Assembly (NCBI GenBank): GCA_963728765.1
Contig: CAVSKX010000002.1
Coordinates: 186,001-250,000 of the forward strand
DNA from: AC-32 sp963728765
Lineage (GTDB): Bacteria > Actinomycetota > Thermoleophilia > Gaiellales > Gaiellaceae
Length of the DNA stretch: 64,000 bases
Direction: 5' to 3'
The position numbers and the translations under genes were made by a program. Below the pieces are notes generated by a model, which did not search any database, had not been told where the DNA came from, and saw only the letters and a list, made by a program, of their open reading frames with translations. Shown piece after piece: positions 7,068 to 15,341 of the stretch; positions within the stretch are counted from its first letter, which is position 1; each line of letters begins with the position of its first letter.

Positions 7068-8006
7068 TCAGCTGGCGAGCGCTTCGGGAACCGCGGGGCC
7101 GATCTCATGCCGCAGCTTCACGAGCGCACGGCGCGTGAGGCGCGAGACGTGAATCGGCGAGATGCCGACCTCCTTCGCGATCTGGGGCTGGCTCAGTCCC
7201 GCGAAGTAGCGCAGGTGCAAGAGACGGCGCTCGCGCTCGTCGAGGGCGCGGAAGCCGGCGGCCAGGAGGGCGCGCTGTTCCCCACGCTCGTAGCCGCCCT
7301 CGAGGACGTCGAGCTCGCAGTAGGTCTCGTCGTCGTGGGTCGAGGCCTCCGACAGCGAGAGAGGCGCCTGGATCCGCTCCGTGTCGAGAGCGGCCGCGAC
7401 CTCCTGCTCTGCGATCCCGGAGTGGTCGGCGATCTCGGAGATCGTCGCCGGCCGCGCGAGCTGCGCGGACAGCTCGGCCGAACACGCGCGGAGCCCGGGC
7501 CGTAGCTCCTGCAGCCGCCGCGGGACGCGCACCGGGTAGGCGCGGTCGCGGAGGTAGCGCTTGATCTCGCCGGCGACGTTCGGGATCACGAACTGGCCGA
7601 ACTCGGCCCGCGAGGGGTCGAAGCGGTCGACGGCCTTGATCAGCCCGATGCACCCGACCTGGACGAGGTCTTCGTACAGCTCACCCCCCGCGCTGTAGCG
7701 GCGGGCGAGGCTCTTCACGAGCGGCATGTACTGCTGAATCAGCCGTTCGCGCGCGCGAAGGTCGCCGCGCTCGTGGTACTCGCGGAGCAGGAGCCGCGCC
7801 GTGTCGCGCGTGCTGGCGCGCTTACGAGCGGCGCGCGGCTTCGCCGGCTCCGCGGGCTCCGGTCGCGGCAGGCCTCCGCGCGGCCGACTTGGCGTCACGC
7901 GGCCCGGAACGATCTGACGGGCAGCGGGACGCTTCCGTGGTGGTCTTTCCGAAAGCGTCTGCGAACGAATCATCCAGGAGACCCACCGCCGACTATAGCG
8001 CTGCAT
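7068..8006 (-). CDS. RNA polymerase sigma factor, SigB/SigF/SigG type
   Basis: 312 residues. After an unusual Arg/Pro-rich N-terminal extension of about 70 residues come region 2 (MPLVKSLARRYS, then DLVQVGCIGLIKAVDRF), the region 2.4 segment NVAGEIKRYLRDR, and region 3 (ATISEIADHSGIAEQEV). Region 4 has helix-turn-helix LSQPQIAKEVGISPIHVSRL. This is the group 3 general-stress/sporulation class. Such factors are usually held by an anti-sigma kinase, but none is adjacent. An alternative start is the ATG at 7973. Placed within the polysaccharide locus, it may control it, which is inference. Confidence 0.85.
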   Translation of the reverse strand: MQRYSRRWVSWMIRSQTLSERPPRKRPAARQIVPGRVTPSRPRGGLPRPEPAEPAKPRAARKRASTRDTARLLLREYHERGDLRARERLIQQYMPLVKSLARRYSAGGELYEDLVQVGCIGLIKAVDRFDPSRAEFGQFVIPNVAGEIKRYLRDRAYPVRVPRRLQELRPGLRACSAELSAQLARPATISEIADHSGIAEQEVAAALDTERIQAPLSLSEASTHDDETYCELDVLEGGYERGEQRALLAAGFRALDERERRLLHLRYFAGLSQPQIAKEVGISPIHVSRLTRRALVKLRHEIGPAVPEALAS

Positions 8007-8071
8007 TTTCGCCTTGGCAAATCCTTTCGAATTATCGATTTGTTGTCATTCTGTGATGTGCACGTCGCGCG

Positions 8072-8701
8072 TTGGGGTACTTACCGAATATCGCGCGAAC
8101 GGATCCAGAGACCCGGATCGATTCTCTGTCAGAGCCGGCGGTCAGCCAGGGCCGGCTCCGCAGGTGGGCCGCGGCGTGCGCGGCACTCGCCGCGGCCGTG
8201 TGCGTCGCGACCCCAGCCGCCGGAGCGCGCGCTCCGGAGGGCTCCGGAGGGGCCAAACAGGCGTCGAAAGGGCTGCTATCTGTGCGATATCAGGCCTTTG
8301 GCTGTGATACTGCGGCTGCCGACACCCTCGCAACCCGTCCAGTAGCACGTCCCGCCGCCGATTCCGCCGATCCCGCGGCACGAAAGGGGATTCTGGGTAC
8401 TGCACGCCCGAAATCGCACCGCGCGCAATTGCAGTATCAATTCCGCAGTTCGATACCACGCTCCCTACATACAGTTTCGCCGACCATTTCGACACATCGG
8501 GTGCCATCGGCGCCCGAATCATGCCGCAGGATCGCCGCCTCAATCGCTCCGACGAGCTTCGAGGCATCGATTCCGTCCGATGGGCGGCGCCTGTTCCAGA
8601 TCGCCGTCGCGTTCGCACTTGCGTACGTCGTCTTCCTCACGGTCTGGTTTTGGGGCACACGAGAGCGCCGCAGCCGCGTCGGGAGGGCGGCGCGTTCCTG
8701 A
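8072..8701 (+). CDS. Predicted secreted/membrane protein, unrecognised
   Basis: An ORF of 209 residues from a TTG. An N-terminal hydrophobic stretch (AAACAALAAAVCVATPAAGA) resembles a signal peptide. The middle is Ala/Arg/Ser-rich and less biased in third-position GC. The C-terminus has a convincing membrane helix, LFQIAVAFALAYVVFLTVWF, followed by a basic tail. It ends 2 nt before the ATG of the next glycosyltransferase, so at least the C-terminal part is probably translated with it. The start is uncertain. AT-rich DNA at 8000-8070 between this gene and the divergent sigma gene may hold both promoters. Confidence 0.4.
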   Translation: MGYLPNIARTDPETRIDSLSEPAVSQGRLRRWAAACAALAAAVCVATPAAGARAPEGSGGAKQASKGLLSVRYQAFGCDTAAADTLATRPVARPAADSADPAARKGILGTARPKSHRAQLQYQFRSSIPRSLHTVSPTISTHRVPSAPESCRRIAASIAPTSFEASIPSDGRRLFQIAVAFALAYVVFLTVWFWGTRERRSRVGRAARS

Positions 8702-8703
8702 GC

Positions 8704-9876
8704 ATGGACGCCTCTGCACGGAACGTGCCGCGCCTTCCGCGCGCCCTCCTGGTGTCGAGCTTCGTGCTCCCGCGAAGCGGCGGGATCGAGCAGTTCGTGG
8801 ACATCGCAGCCCGGCTCCTGCGCGGCCACGGCTGGCGTGTTCGCGTCCTGGCGTGCCGGCCGCGGGCCGGTGACGCCGAGGCCGACGCGACCGTTCCGAC
8901 GCGCTACATCGGCGGCGGCGGCTGGCCGCTCCCGGTCGGAGGCCTGCGCACGCTGTGGCGGGAGGTCGGTGAGGCGGACGTCGTGGTCGCGAACGGCACG
9001 CGCCACCTGCTTCCGAACGTCGCAGCGTTCGCCGCGCGCCTTCGCGGCAAGCGCGTGGTCTTCGTGCTGCACGGATCGGGCGCGTCGTTCTCGACGAGCT
9101 CGTTTTTCTACCACCGCGTGCTCGGCTCGATGTTCGAGCGGCTCCTCTCACGGCCCGCTCTTCGCCGCTCGCACCCCGTCTCGCTCTCTCGTGCCGGCGT
9201 CGTCGGCTGTCGCAGCCGCTACGGCGTCGAGGCGACGTACGTCCCGTTCCCGCTGCGTCGGCTTCCGCCGCCTACACCGACGGCTCTCGCCTCCGACGAG
9301 CCGCTGAGGATCGTCTGGGCCGGGCGGCTGTACGGCGAGAAGAACCCGCTCGCCGCCGTCGCGATCGTCGACCGGGTCCGGCAGCAGCGACCGGCCACGC
9401 TCGAGGTCTACGGCAGCGGGCCGCTCCGGGAGGAGCTCGAGGAGCTCGCCCGCGACCGGCCTTGGCTGCACGTGTGCGGGCCTCGCAGCTGGGAGGAGAT
9501 CCAGCAGGTGCAAGGAGCCGCTCACGTGTGCCTGTCGACCTCGCTGCGGGACGCGACGCAGATGGCGGTGCTCGAGCCGCTCGCGCGCGGCGTCCCGGTG
9601 GTTTCGACCCGCGTGGGCGACGCGCTCGGCTACTACGCGCGCGGCCTGTGGCCGTTCTGCGTCGAGCCCGGCGATCCCGAGGCCGCAGCAGAGGCGGTCC
9701 TCACGCTGGCGGCCTCCTACGACCGCTACCGGAAGCGCTTCGCCGCCAACGCCCACGAGTTGCACCGCCGGCACCGCGAAGGGGCGCACCGCCTGGCCGA
9801 GCTGCTCGACCCCGAGACTCCCGCAACCCGCAACGGCCAGCCTGCAAGCAGCCGAGCGGAACTTCCAGTGACGTGA
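8704..9876 (+). CDS. Glycosyltransferase, GT4 family
   Basis: 390 residues, GT-B fold. The N-terminus LLVSSFVLPRSGGIEQFV carries the GGIEQ loop. The donor-binding half has VWAGRLYGEKN, then VCLSTSLRDATQMAVLEPLA, in which the usual E-x7-E motif is altered (only one Glu is clear), and RGVPVVSTRVGD. It is likely a cytoplasmic transferase extending the repeat unit. The ATG at 8704 is chosen because homology begins there; the ORF continues upstream without it. It is followed directly by the Wzx gene (stop TGA then GTG). Confidence 0.8.
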   Translation: MDASARNVPRLPRALLVSSFVLPRSGGIEQFVDIAARLLRGHGWRVRVLACRPRAGDAEADATVPTRYIGGGGWPLPVGGLRTLWREVGEADVVVANGTRHLLPNVAAFAARLRGKRVVFVLHGSGASFSTSSFFYHRVLGSMFERLLSRPALRRSHPVSLSRAGVVGCRSRYGVEATYVPFPLRRLPPPTPTALASDEPLRIVWAGRLYGEKNPLAAVAIVDRVRQQRPATLEVYGSGPLREELEELARDRPWLHVCGPRSWEEIQQVQGAAHVCLSTSLRDATQMAVLEPLARGVPVVSTRVGDALGYYARGLWPFCVEPGDPEAAAEAVLTLAASYDRYRKRFAANAHELHRRHREGAHRLAELLDPETPATRNGQPASSRAELPVT

Positions 9877-11256
9877 GTGAGCAAGCAGCAAGGCGACCAA
9901 CCAGAATCGAACCGCGGCCCGGCGCTGCTGTTCTGGGCACAGATCATCGGGAACTCCGGGCTCTTCCTCGGACTGCTGCTCGTGACGCGGGCGCTCGGCC
10001 CTTCCGGCCGAGGTGCAGTGGCCTTCCTCACGGTGACTGCGCTCGTAACGGCCTGGATCGCGCGGCTTGGCGTGACCGAGGCGACGGTGGTCTTCGCGGC
10101 CAGGCGCCCCCAGCAGCGACCCGCGTTGTTGACGAACAGTCTCTCGTTCTCGACCTTGATGGGGGTCGCGGGCGCTGCGGTCGTCTGTGGGACGCTCTGG
10201 CTCGTCCCCGCCTTGCGACCGAATGGCGTTGGTTCGGTCGAGCTCTGGGTGCTCGCGGTCAGCATCCTGGCCGCCTGCCTTGCGGACGCGGGCTACCGGT
10301 TCATGCTCGGCTGCAGCCGGTTCCGCACGCACGCCCTGGTGACCGCGGTCACCTCGTGGCTGTACCCGTTGCTCGCCGTGGTGCTCTGGGCCTCGTTCGG
10401 GCTCACCGTCGCGCTTGGGTTGACCATCTGGGCGGCCACGCAGGCCATGCGGGCGGTAGCGCTCTTCTGGGTTGCGATCCGTCGGGAGGGTGGGCTCGGC
10501 CGGCCGAGCTTCGGCCTCTTCCACGAGACGATCACCTTCGGCGTTCGGGCCTGGTTCGGGACGCTCGCCGATTCGCTGGGCTTCCGCATCGACCAGATCC
10601 TGCTCGCGCTGATCGCGACGGAGACCGCGCTCGGCTTCTACGTGGTCGCGGTGAACCTGTCGGAGATCCTCCTGTACTTCCCAGGCGCAGTGGCGACGGC
10701 GCTGTTGCCGGCCGCCGCCCGCAGCGCGGAGGGGCCGCGGCTCGACCACACGTTGCGCGCCTGGAGGTCCGCGACGTACGTGACGCTCGCGAGCATCGTG
10801 CTCAGCGCCGCGATCGTGCCACCGCTGATCCCGATCGTCTTCGGGGAATCCTTCCACGCCTCGGCAACGCCGTTCCTCCTGCTGCTGCCGGGACTGATCG
10901 GCTTCACGGCGATGATCGTGTTCTGCAACGCGCTGATCGCGTCGTCGCTTCCGACGCAGTACTCGATCCCGCCGACTCTGTGCTTCGTCGTCGGGATCGC
11001 CCTCGACTTCGCGCTGATCCCCTTCTTCGGGGCCTCGGGCGCCGCAGCGGCGGCCAGCGCGGGCTACCTCGCGGCAGGCTTCTCCGCCGTGCTGATCTAC
11101 CGCGCTCGCGTGCCGTTTCGCCTGCGCGAGCTCGTCGTCCCGCAGACGGGCGACTTCGCGGTCCTGCGAACGCTCGCCCCCGTTCCCCGTGCGCGTCTGG
11201 CGCGGCGAGGCGCCCAAATGACTCGCGACCCTTGCATGCGGCCCTCTCGGAGGTGA
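9877..11256 (+). CDS. Wzx-type polysaccharide flippase
   Basis: 459 residues with about 12-14 membrane helices of the MVF/PST superfamily. It has the early ALLFWAQIIGNSGLFLGLLL helix and the conserved GPSGRGAVAFL loop. Such proteins flip undecaprenyl-linked repeat units outward for polymerisation. The GTG start at 9877 abuts the previous stop (TGAGTG), indicating translational coupling with the glycosyltransferase. The last about 35 residues are basic and cytoplasmic. Wzy lies downstream on the other strand, consistent with a Wzx/Wzy-dependent exopolysaccharide system. Confidence 0.85.
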   Translation: MSKQQGDQPESNRGPALLFWAQIIGNSGLFLGLLLVTRALGPSGRGAVAFLTVTALVTAWIARLGVTEATVVFAARRPQQRPALLTNSLSFSTLMGVAGAAVVCGTLWLVPALRPNGVGSVELWVLAVSILAACLADAGYRFMLGCSRFRTHALVTAVTSWLYPLLAVVLWASFGLTVALGLTIWAATQAMRAVALFWVAIRREGGLGRPSFGLFHETITFGVRAWFGTLADSLGFRIDQILLALIATETALGFYVVAVNLSEILLYFPGAVATALLPAAARSAEGPRLDHTLRAWRSATYVTLASIVLSAAIVPPLIPIVFGESFHASATPFLLLLPGLIGFTAMIVFCNALIASSLPTQYSIPPTLCFVVGIALDFALIPFFGASGAAAAASAGYLAAGFSAVLIYRARVPFRLRELVVPQTGDFAVLRTLAPVPRARLARRGAQMTRDPCMRPSRR

Positions 11257-11260
11257 ACGA

Positions 11261-12751
11261 ATGATCGAGCAGCACAAGCCGACCACTCCCGTTTCACAGC
11301 TTCGCCCAATCGAGCTTCCGCCCGAGCAGCCGATCGACGTCGGCCGCTATGCCAACGCACTGCGGCGCTCGAAGCTCCTGATCGCAGCGATCGTGATCGC
11401 CGTGACGGGGATCGTGCTGCTGATGTCGCTCGCGCTGCCGAAGACCTACAGCGCCGACGCGACGATCCTGTTCGACGAGGGTCAGAGCCTTTCCACCACA
11501 TCGACGACGGACGCTGAGCGGCAGCTCGCCACGATCCAGAAACTGCTCGTGACGCGCGACGTGCTCGCGCGCAGCGCCCGCCGCCTTCCAGGGGAAACCG
11601 TTGCGTCGCTCGGCGGCAAGCTCTCCGCGTCCGTCGATCCGACGGCCAACATCGTCACGATCACGGCCGACGCCTCGACGCCGAAGCGTGCCGCGCAGAT
11701 CGCGAACGTGGTCGCGGCCTCGTTCCTCGCGCGGGAGCGGTCGACGGAGCTCGCCGGTATCCGCTCGGCCGAGGCGAGGCTGCAGGCCTCGATCACGAAG
11801 CTGAAGGGCACACCCGGCTCGAAGGCGCAGATCGCGCTCATCCGCGAACGGCTGAGCGAGCTGTCGCTGAGTGAGGCGACGGCGGGCTCGGAGCTCCAGC
11901 TCGCGGACGCCGCGGTGCCGCCGACGCGGGCGGACTCGCCGCGGCCGGTGCGCAACGCGGCGTTTGCGTTCGTCGCCGCCCTGTTCGTCGCCATGCTCGT
12001 CGCGCTCGGCCGTGAGCGGATCGCCCCGCGGATCAGCGACTCCAGGGAGCTGGAGCGGCTGACCGGCTACCCGATCCTCACCGAGATCCCGAAGGCACGC
12101 CACCACTTCCGCGACCCGCAGGCTGCGCTGCGCGAACGGGACGCGTACGACGCGCTCGCGGCGGTGGTCGCGGCCCAGCTCCCGCCTCGCCGCCAGCACA
12201 TCCTGATGCTGACGAGCCCCGAGACCGACAAGGCGAAGGCGCGCGTTACCGCCGGGCTCAGCCGCGCGCTCGCCCAGGCGGGCGAAACCGCGCTCGTGGT
12301 GGACGCCGATCTGCGACGCCCTGCCCTCGAGCAGCTGTTCGGCATGGAGCCGGCGCCCGGCCTCTCCGAGATCCTCGTGGCCGCGCGCCAGGGAGACAGC
12401 GACACGGCCGGCGAGATGATCGTCGAGCCGCCGACGTCCGCCTCGCCGCGGCGCACCGGGAGCCTCGCGGTCCTCGGCGCGGGCGAGGCCGCTTCGGCGG
12501 CGCTCGTCACACCGGACGCGCTCGGGGTCCTGTTCGCGGAGCTCGGCCAGTCCGGCTTCACGTGCGTGATCTTCAACGGGCCGCCGTTCGTCGGCTACCC
12601 GGAGTCACGCACGTGGGCCCGGCACGCCGACGCCGTGATCGTCGTCTCGCGGCCGGATCACCTGCATCCCAGCGACGCGATCGAGCTGCGGAACCAGCTC
12701 GACCTCGTCGATACGCCCGTGCTCGGACACGTCGTGCTGGACGGCGACTAG
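11261..12751 (+). CDS. Wzz-like chain-length protein fused to a degenerate BY-kinase domain
   Basis: 496 residues. The N-terminal Wzz domain has membrane helices at about 38-58 (LLIAAIVIAVTGIVLLMSLA) and 232-250, flanking a periplasmic coiled region. The C-terminal half is a tyrosine-kinase/MinD-like ATPase domain with Walker A' LVVDADLRRP intact. Two key motifs are lost. The P-loop reads TSPETDKAKARV, keeping the Lys but losing both Gly and the Ser/Thr. The Walker B position reads VIFNGPP with Asn for Asp. There is no C-terminal Tyr cluster. It likely sets chain length without kinase activity. Strong GGAGGT ribosome-binding site before the ATG. Confidence 0.8.
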   Translation: MIEQHKPTTPVSQLRPIELPPEQPIDVGRYANALRRSKLLIAAIVIAVTGIVLLMSLALPKTYSADATILFDEGQSLSTTSTTDAERQLATIQKLLVTRDVLARSARRLPGETVASLGGKLSASVDPTANIVTITADASTPKRAAQIANVVAASFLARERSTELAGIRSAEARLQASITKLKGTPGSKAQIALIRERLSELSLSEATAGSELQLADAAVPPTRADSPRPVRNAAFAFVAALFVAMLVALGRERIAPRISDSRELERLTGYPILTEIPKARHHFRDPQAALRERDAYDALAAVVAAQLPPRRQHILMLTSPETDKAKARVTAGLSRALAQAGETALVVDADLRRPALEQLFGMEPAPGLSEILVAARQGDSDTAGEMIVEPPTSASPRRTGSLAVLGAGEAASAALVTPDALGVLFAELGQSGFTCVIFNGPPFVGYPESRTWARHADAVIVVSRPDHLHPSDAIELRNQLDLVDTPVLGHVVLDGD

Positions 12752-12781
12752 CTGGGTAAGCCCTGAGCTGGCTCAGCCGAC

Positions 12782-13201
12782 ATGGCAGCGTCGGAGCTCG
12801 GCGGTCGCTCACTTCAACTGCCGACTCGTCGGGTGGGCCCGCCCGAAGAAGGCAAGCACGCCGACTTCCCGCGTGCCGACGCGCGTCGGATCACGATGTC
12901 GCCGGGCGACATGGCCGCGAACGTTCGATGGGTCGGACAGTCCAGGCAGTCTCGCCAGCGGATCGTCGACGCGGTGCTCGTCAACGTCGAACGCCAGGGC
13001 AGGGACAAGTGGTACGTCGAGGTCGGCGCGAGAGGTCCCGAAGCCAGCCAGCCGCGGGGAGTTGGTCGGCTAGTGGGCCGCGTCCCGCGTCTGGAAGCGC
13101 GAGGCGCCGGCCCAGATCAGGGCGGCGACGAACCAGAGGTGACGCCAGTGCAGCGTGTCCACGAACGCGCCGTTCAGGAGGATCCCGAGCCAGGCTCCTA
13201 A
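12782..13201 (+). CDS. Possible small hypothetical protein
   Basis: The frame from ATG 12782 shows GC-rich third positions and sensible codons over about 90 residues (for example RQRIVDAVLVNVERQGRDKW). It then runs about 130 bp into the opposite-strand Wzy gene before stopping. Only the first part is believable as protein. It may be a truncated gene left between wzz and wzy. No family recognised. Nothing else is visible in the roughly 320 bp between those genes. Confidence 0.25.
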   Translation: MAASELGGRSLQLPTRRVGPPEEGKHADFPRADARRITMSPGDMAANVRWVGQSRQSRQRIVDAVLVNVERQGRDKWYVEVGARGPEASQPRGVGRLVGRVPRLEARGAGPDQGGDEPEVTPVQRVHERAVQEDPEPGS

Positions 13202-14425
13202 CAGCGCTGCCGACCCGATGCCGTACGTGTCGTGCCCCCGGATGGCGTTCTGCAGCGCCCAGCCGAGCGTCGCCAGCATCAGGATCAGGAGCACCACCAA
13301 TCCCGGGATGCCCTCCTCGGCGAGCGTCCGCGCGTACATGCTGTGCGCCGAGATGTGGGCGCGCCGCTCGAACTGGCCCGGCCCGATCCCGAGCGGGTAC
13401 TCCATCGCCCACTTGATGCTTTCCGACTGCGCGCCGAAGCGGCCCGTGTCGTAGCTCTGATGTACCTTTGCGCGCTGCTCGAGGAACGACACCGAGCCCG
13501 AGAACGCGACCGCGGCCCCGAGCGAGATCGCTGCGAGGGCCACGATCGCCAGCGCACGGCCCGCGGCTTTGCCCCCGCCTCGCCGGAAGCTGACGATCAC
13601 GAGCACGACCAGCAGGCCGACGACGAGGTTGAGCCAGGCGGCGCGGGAGTACGAGAAGAGGACGCCGAGCGAAAGCGCGAGGAACATCAGGATCTTGGTC
13701 GTGCGGCGGCCGCGGAGGAGGCGCGGGGTGAGGATCTCCTCCATCACGATCAGGGCCGCCGGGACGAGGAACGGCCCGAACACGTTCGGGTCCTTGAACA
13801 GACCCTCCGCGCGGCCGATGCGGGTGAAGAGGTCGCTTCCCGGGAACGCGACCAGGATCGCGAGTGACGCGACGATGGCCGAGGCGACCGCAGCCGCGAC
13901 GTAGCAGCGCGTGATGCGGCGCGCGATCGCGGATGACCTGACGTACGCGGCCAGCCAGAGCCCGAAGCACGCGACGTAGAACGTGATCGAGAAAAACGAC
14001 ACCGCGCGCTGCTCGTCAGCGACCGCGATCGCCGAGACCAGGTTCAACGCCAGGTAGGCGCCGACCAGCAACACCGCGCCCGGGATCACGCGCCGGAGTC
14101 GGAAGCGGCTCGTGATGAACCCGACGGCGATCAGGATCGCGAAGACGACATCCGTCGGCGCGGGCTCGAACCGAACCGCCGCCAGGAGGACGACCGCGAC
14201 TGCGAGGGCGGTGTCGTAGGCGACGATCGCCAGCCAAAGCGATCCGACGACGACGATCGCGAAGCCGAGGACGATCAGCGCGCTCGGCGGATTGCGGTAG
14301 AGCAGCAGCGTGAGCGCGGCTCCGAACGCAGCGATCGCGACCCCCGCACCGAGCCAACCGCCGGCGACAACGGCGCGCGGCGCGCGTGCGCGGATGGCGG
14401 CGGGCGCGGTCGGTGCGTACTCCAT
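13070..14425 (-). CDS. O-antigen ligase/Wzy-type polymerase
   Basis: 451 residues with about 11-12 membrane helices. It has a large periplasmic loop containing KDPNVFGPFLVPA and FSYSRAAWLNLVVGLLV, then HSMYARTLAEEGIPGLVV. This is the pattern of the Wzy_C/O-antigen ligase family, in which the loop carries the His and Arg needed to join repeat units. Likely the exopolysaccharide polymerase. The ATG at 14425 overlaps the upstream deacetylase stop (TGATG), so FemAB-like, deacetylase and polymerase form one minus-strand operon. Confidence 0.8.
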   Translation of the reverse strand: MEYAPTAPAAIRARAPRAVVAGGWLGAGVAIAAFGAALTLLLYRNPPSALIVLGFAIVVVGSLWLAIVAYDTALAVAVVLLAAVRFEPAPTDVVFAILIAVGFITSRFRLRRVIPGAVLLVGAYLALNLVSAIAVADEQRAVSFFSITFYVACFGLWLAAYVRSSAIARRITRCYVAAAVASAIVASLAILVAFPGSDLFTRIGRAEGLFKDPNVFGPFLVPAALIVMEEILTPRLLRGRRTTKILMFLALSLGVLFSYSRAAWLNLVVGLLVVLVIVSFRRGGGKAAGRALAIVALAAISLGAAVAFSGSVSFLEQRAKVHQSYDTGRFGAQSESIKWAMEYPLGIGPGQFERRAHISAHSMYARTLAEEGIPGLVVLLILMLATLGWALQNAIRGHDTYGIGSAALLGAWLGILLNGAFVDTLHWRHLWFVAALIWAGASRFQTRDAAH

Positions 14426-15339
14426 CAGCGTCCCGTGGTGACGGCGGTGGCTGCCGGCTGCGGCTCCGAGCCCTCGCCGTAGCGGAGGCGTCGGTAGACG
14501 CCGCGTAGCGGCAGCGGCGTGTCGTGGCCGCCGCCGACCTTCGCGCGGAAGTCGAGTCGGCGGTCGCGCGGATCGATCTGGCGCCGACGCAAAGTCAGCA
14601 GATCGGCGCCCGGGACGTTCACGCCTGGCTCGCACGTCACCGCGACGCGGTAGCCGGCCTCGTCCACGAAGTTGCGCTCGCGCTCGCCGAAGAGCCCCGC
14701 CGGATAGCAGAAGGCGTCGACCGGCCGGCCGAGCCGGGCCTCGAGGTCGAGCTTCGACTGCGTGATCTCGCGACGCGAGGCGTCGTCGTCGAGGAGGAGC
14801 AGGTTCGGGTGCGTGACGGTGTGCGCCTCGAAGCTCAGCGCTCCGCCGTCGAGCTCGCAGACCTCCTCCCAGTTCAGGAGCGCGGGCTGTTCGTCGTGAT
14901 ACCACGCGAAGGTCGACGTGCCGTCGATCACGCCGGTCGGCAGGAAGACCGTCGCGTGGAAGCCGAGTCCTTCGAGCACGGGCAGGGCGTTCTCGCCGAT
15001 ATCCCGGAAGCCGTCGTCGAAATTGAGCGCGACCACGGACGGCGCCGGGACGCCGCGCTCGAGCAGCGCCACCGCGGTCGCGAGGTCGACGACCTCGTAC
15101 TCCTCGCGGGCGAGCAGCTCCATCTGCTCGCGGAAGCGGCAGGGCGAGACCGCCAGCGGGTCGTCGTCGTCCGAGACCCGGTGGTAGAAGAGGATCCGAA
15201 GCCCGCTCCGGTCGGGACGGCCGCGGCTGCGCACCAGCCACCAGGAAGACCGCACGTGCGTGACCCCGGCCTTGACCGGAGCCGGGAGCGTCGCGCCGAC
15301 GCCCGGAATCGCGCCCTTCCGCGTCCAGGCTCCGGACAT
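14425..15339 (-). CDS. Polysaccharide deacetylase (NodB/CE4)
   Basis: 304 residues. CE4 metal-dependent deacetylase motifs are LFYHRVSDD near the N-terminus, NFDDGFRDIGENA (motif 1 with the catalytic and metal-binding Asp pair), and SFEAHTVTHPNL (motif 2, H-x3-H zinc ligands). YPAG is motif 3. It removes acetyl groups from N-acetylated sugars of the polymer. No clear signal peptide: the N-terminus is basic with no hydrophobic run, so it may act on lipid-linked intermediates inside or be released otherwise. It lies 2 nt after the FemAB-like gene. Confidence 0.85.
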   Translation of the reverse strand: MSGAWTRKGAIPGVGATLPAPVKAGVTHVRSSWWLVRSRGRPDRSGLRILFYHRVSDDDDPLAVSPCRFREQMELLAREEYEVVDLATAVALLERGVPAPSVVALNFDDGFRDIGENALPVLEGLGFHATVFLPTGVIDGTSTFAWYHDEQPALLNWEEVCELDGGALSFEAHTVTHPNLLLLDDDASRREITQSKLDLEARLGRPVDAFCYPAGLFGERERNFVDEAGYRVAVTCEPGVNVPGADLLTLRRRQIDPRDRRLDFRAKVGGGHDTPLPLRGVYRRLRYGEGSEPQPAATAVTTGR

Positions 15340-15341
15340 GG

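Noticed and set aside
9148..11286. A long open frame on the minus strand opposite the glycosyltransferase and Wzx genes
   Set aside because: Its translation is Arg/Glu/Asp/Gly-rich low complexity with no family motif. It mirrors the codon bias of the real plus-strand genes.
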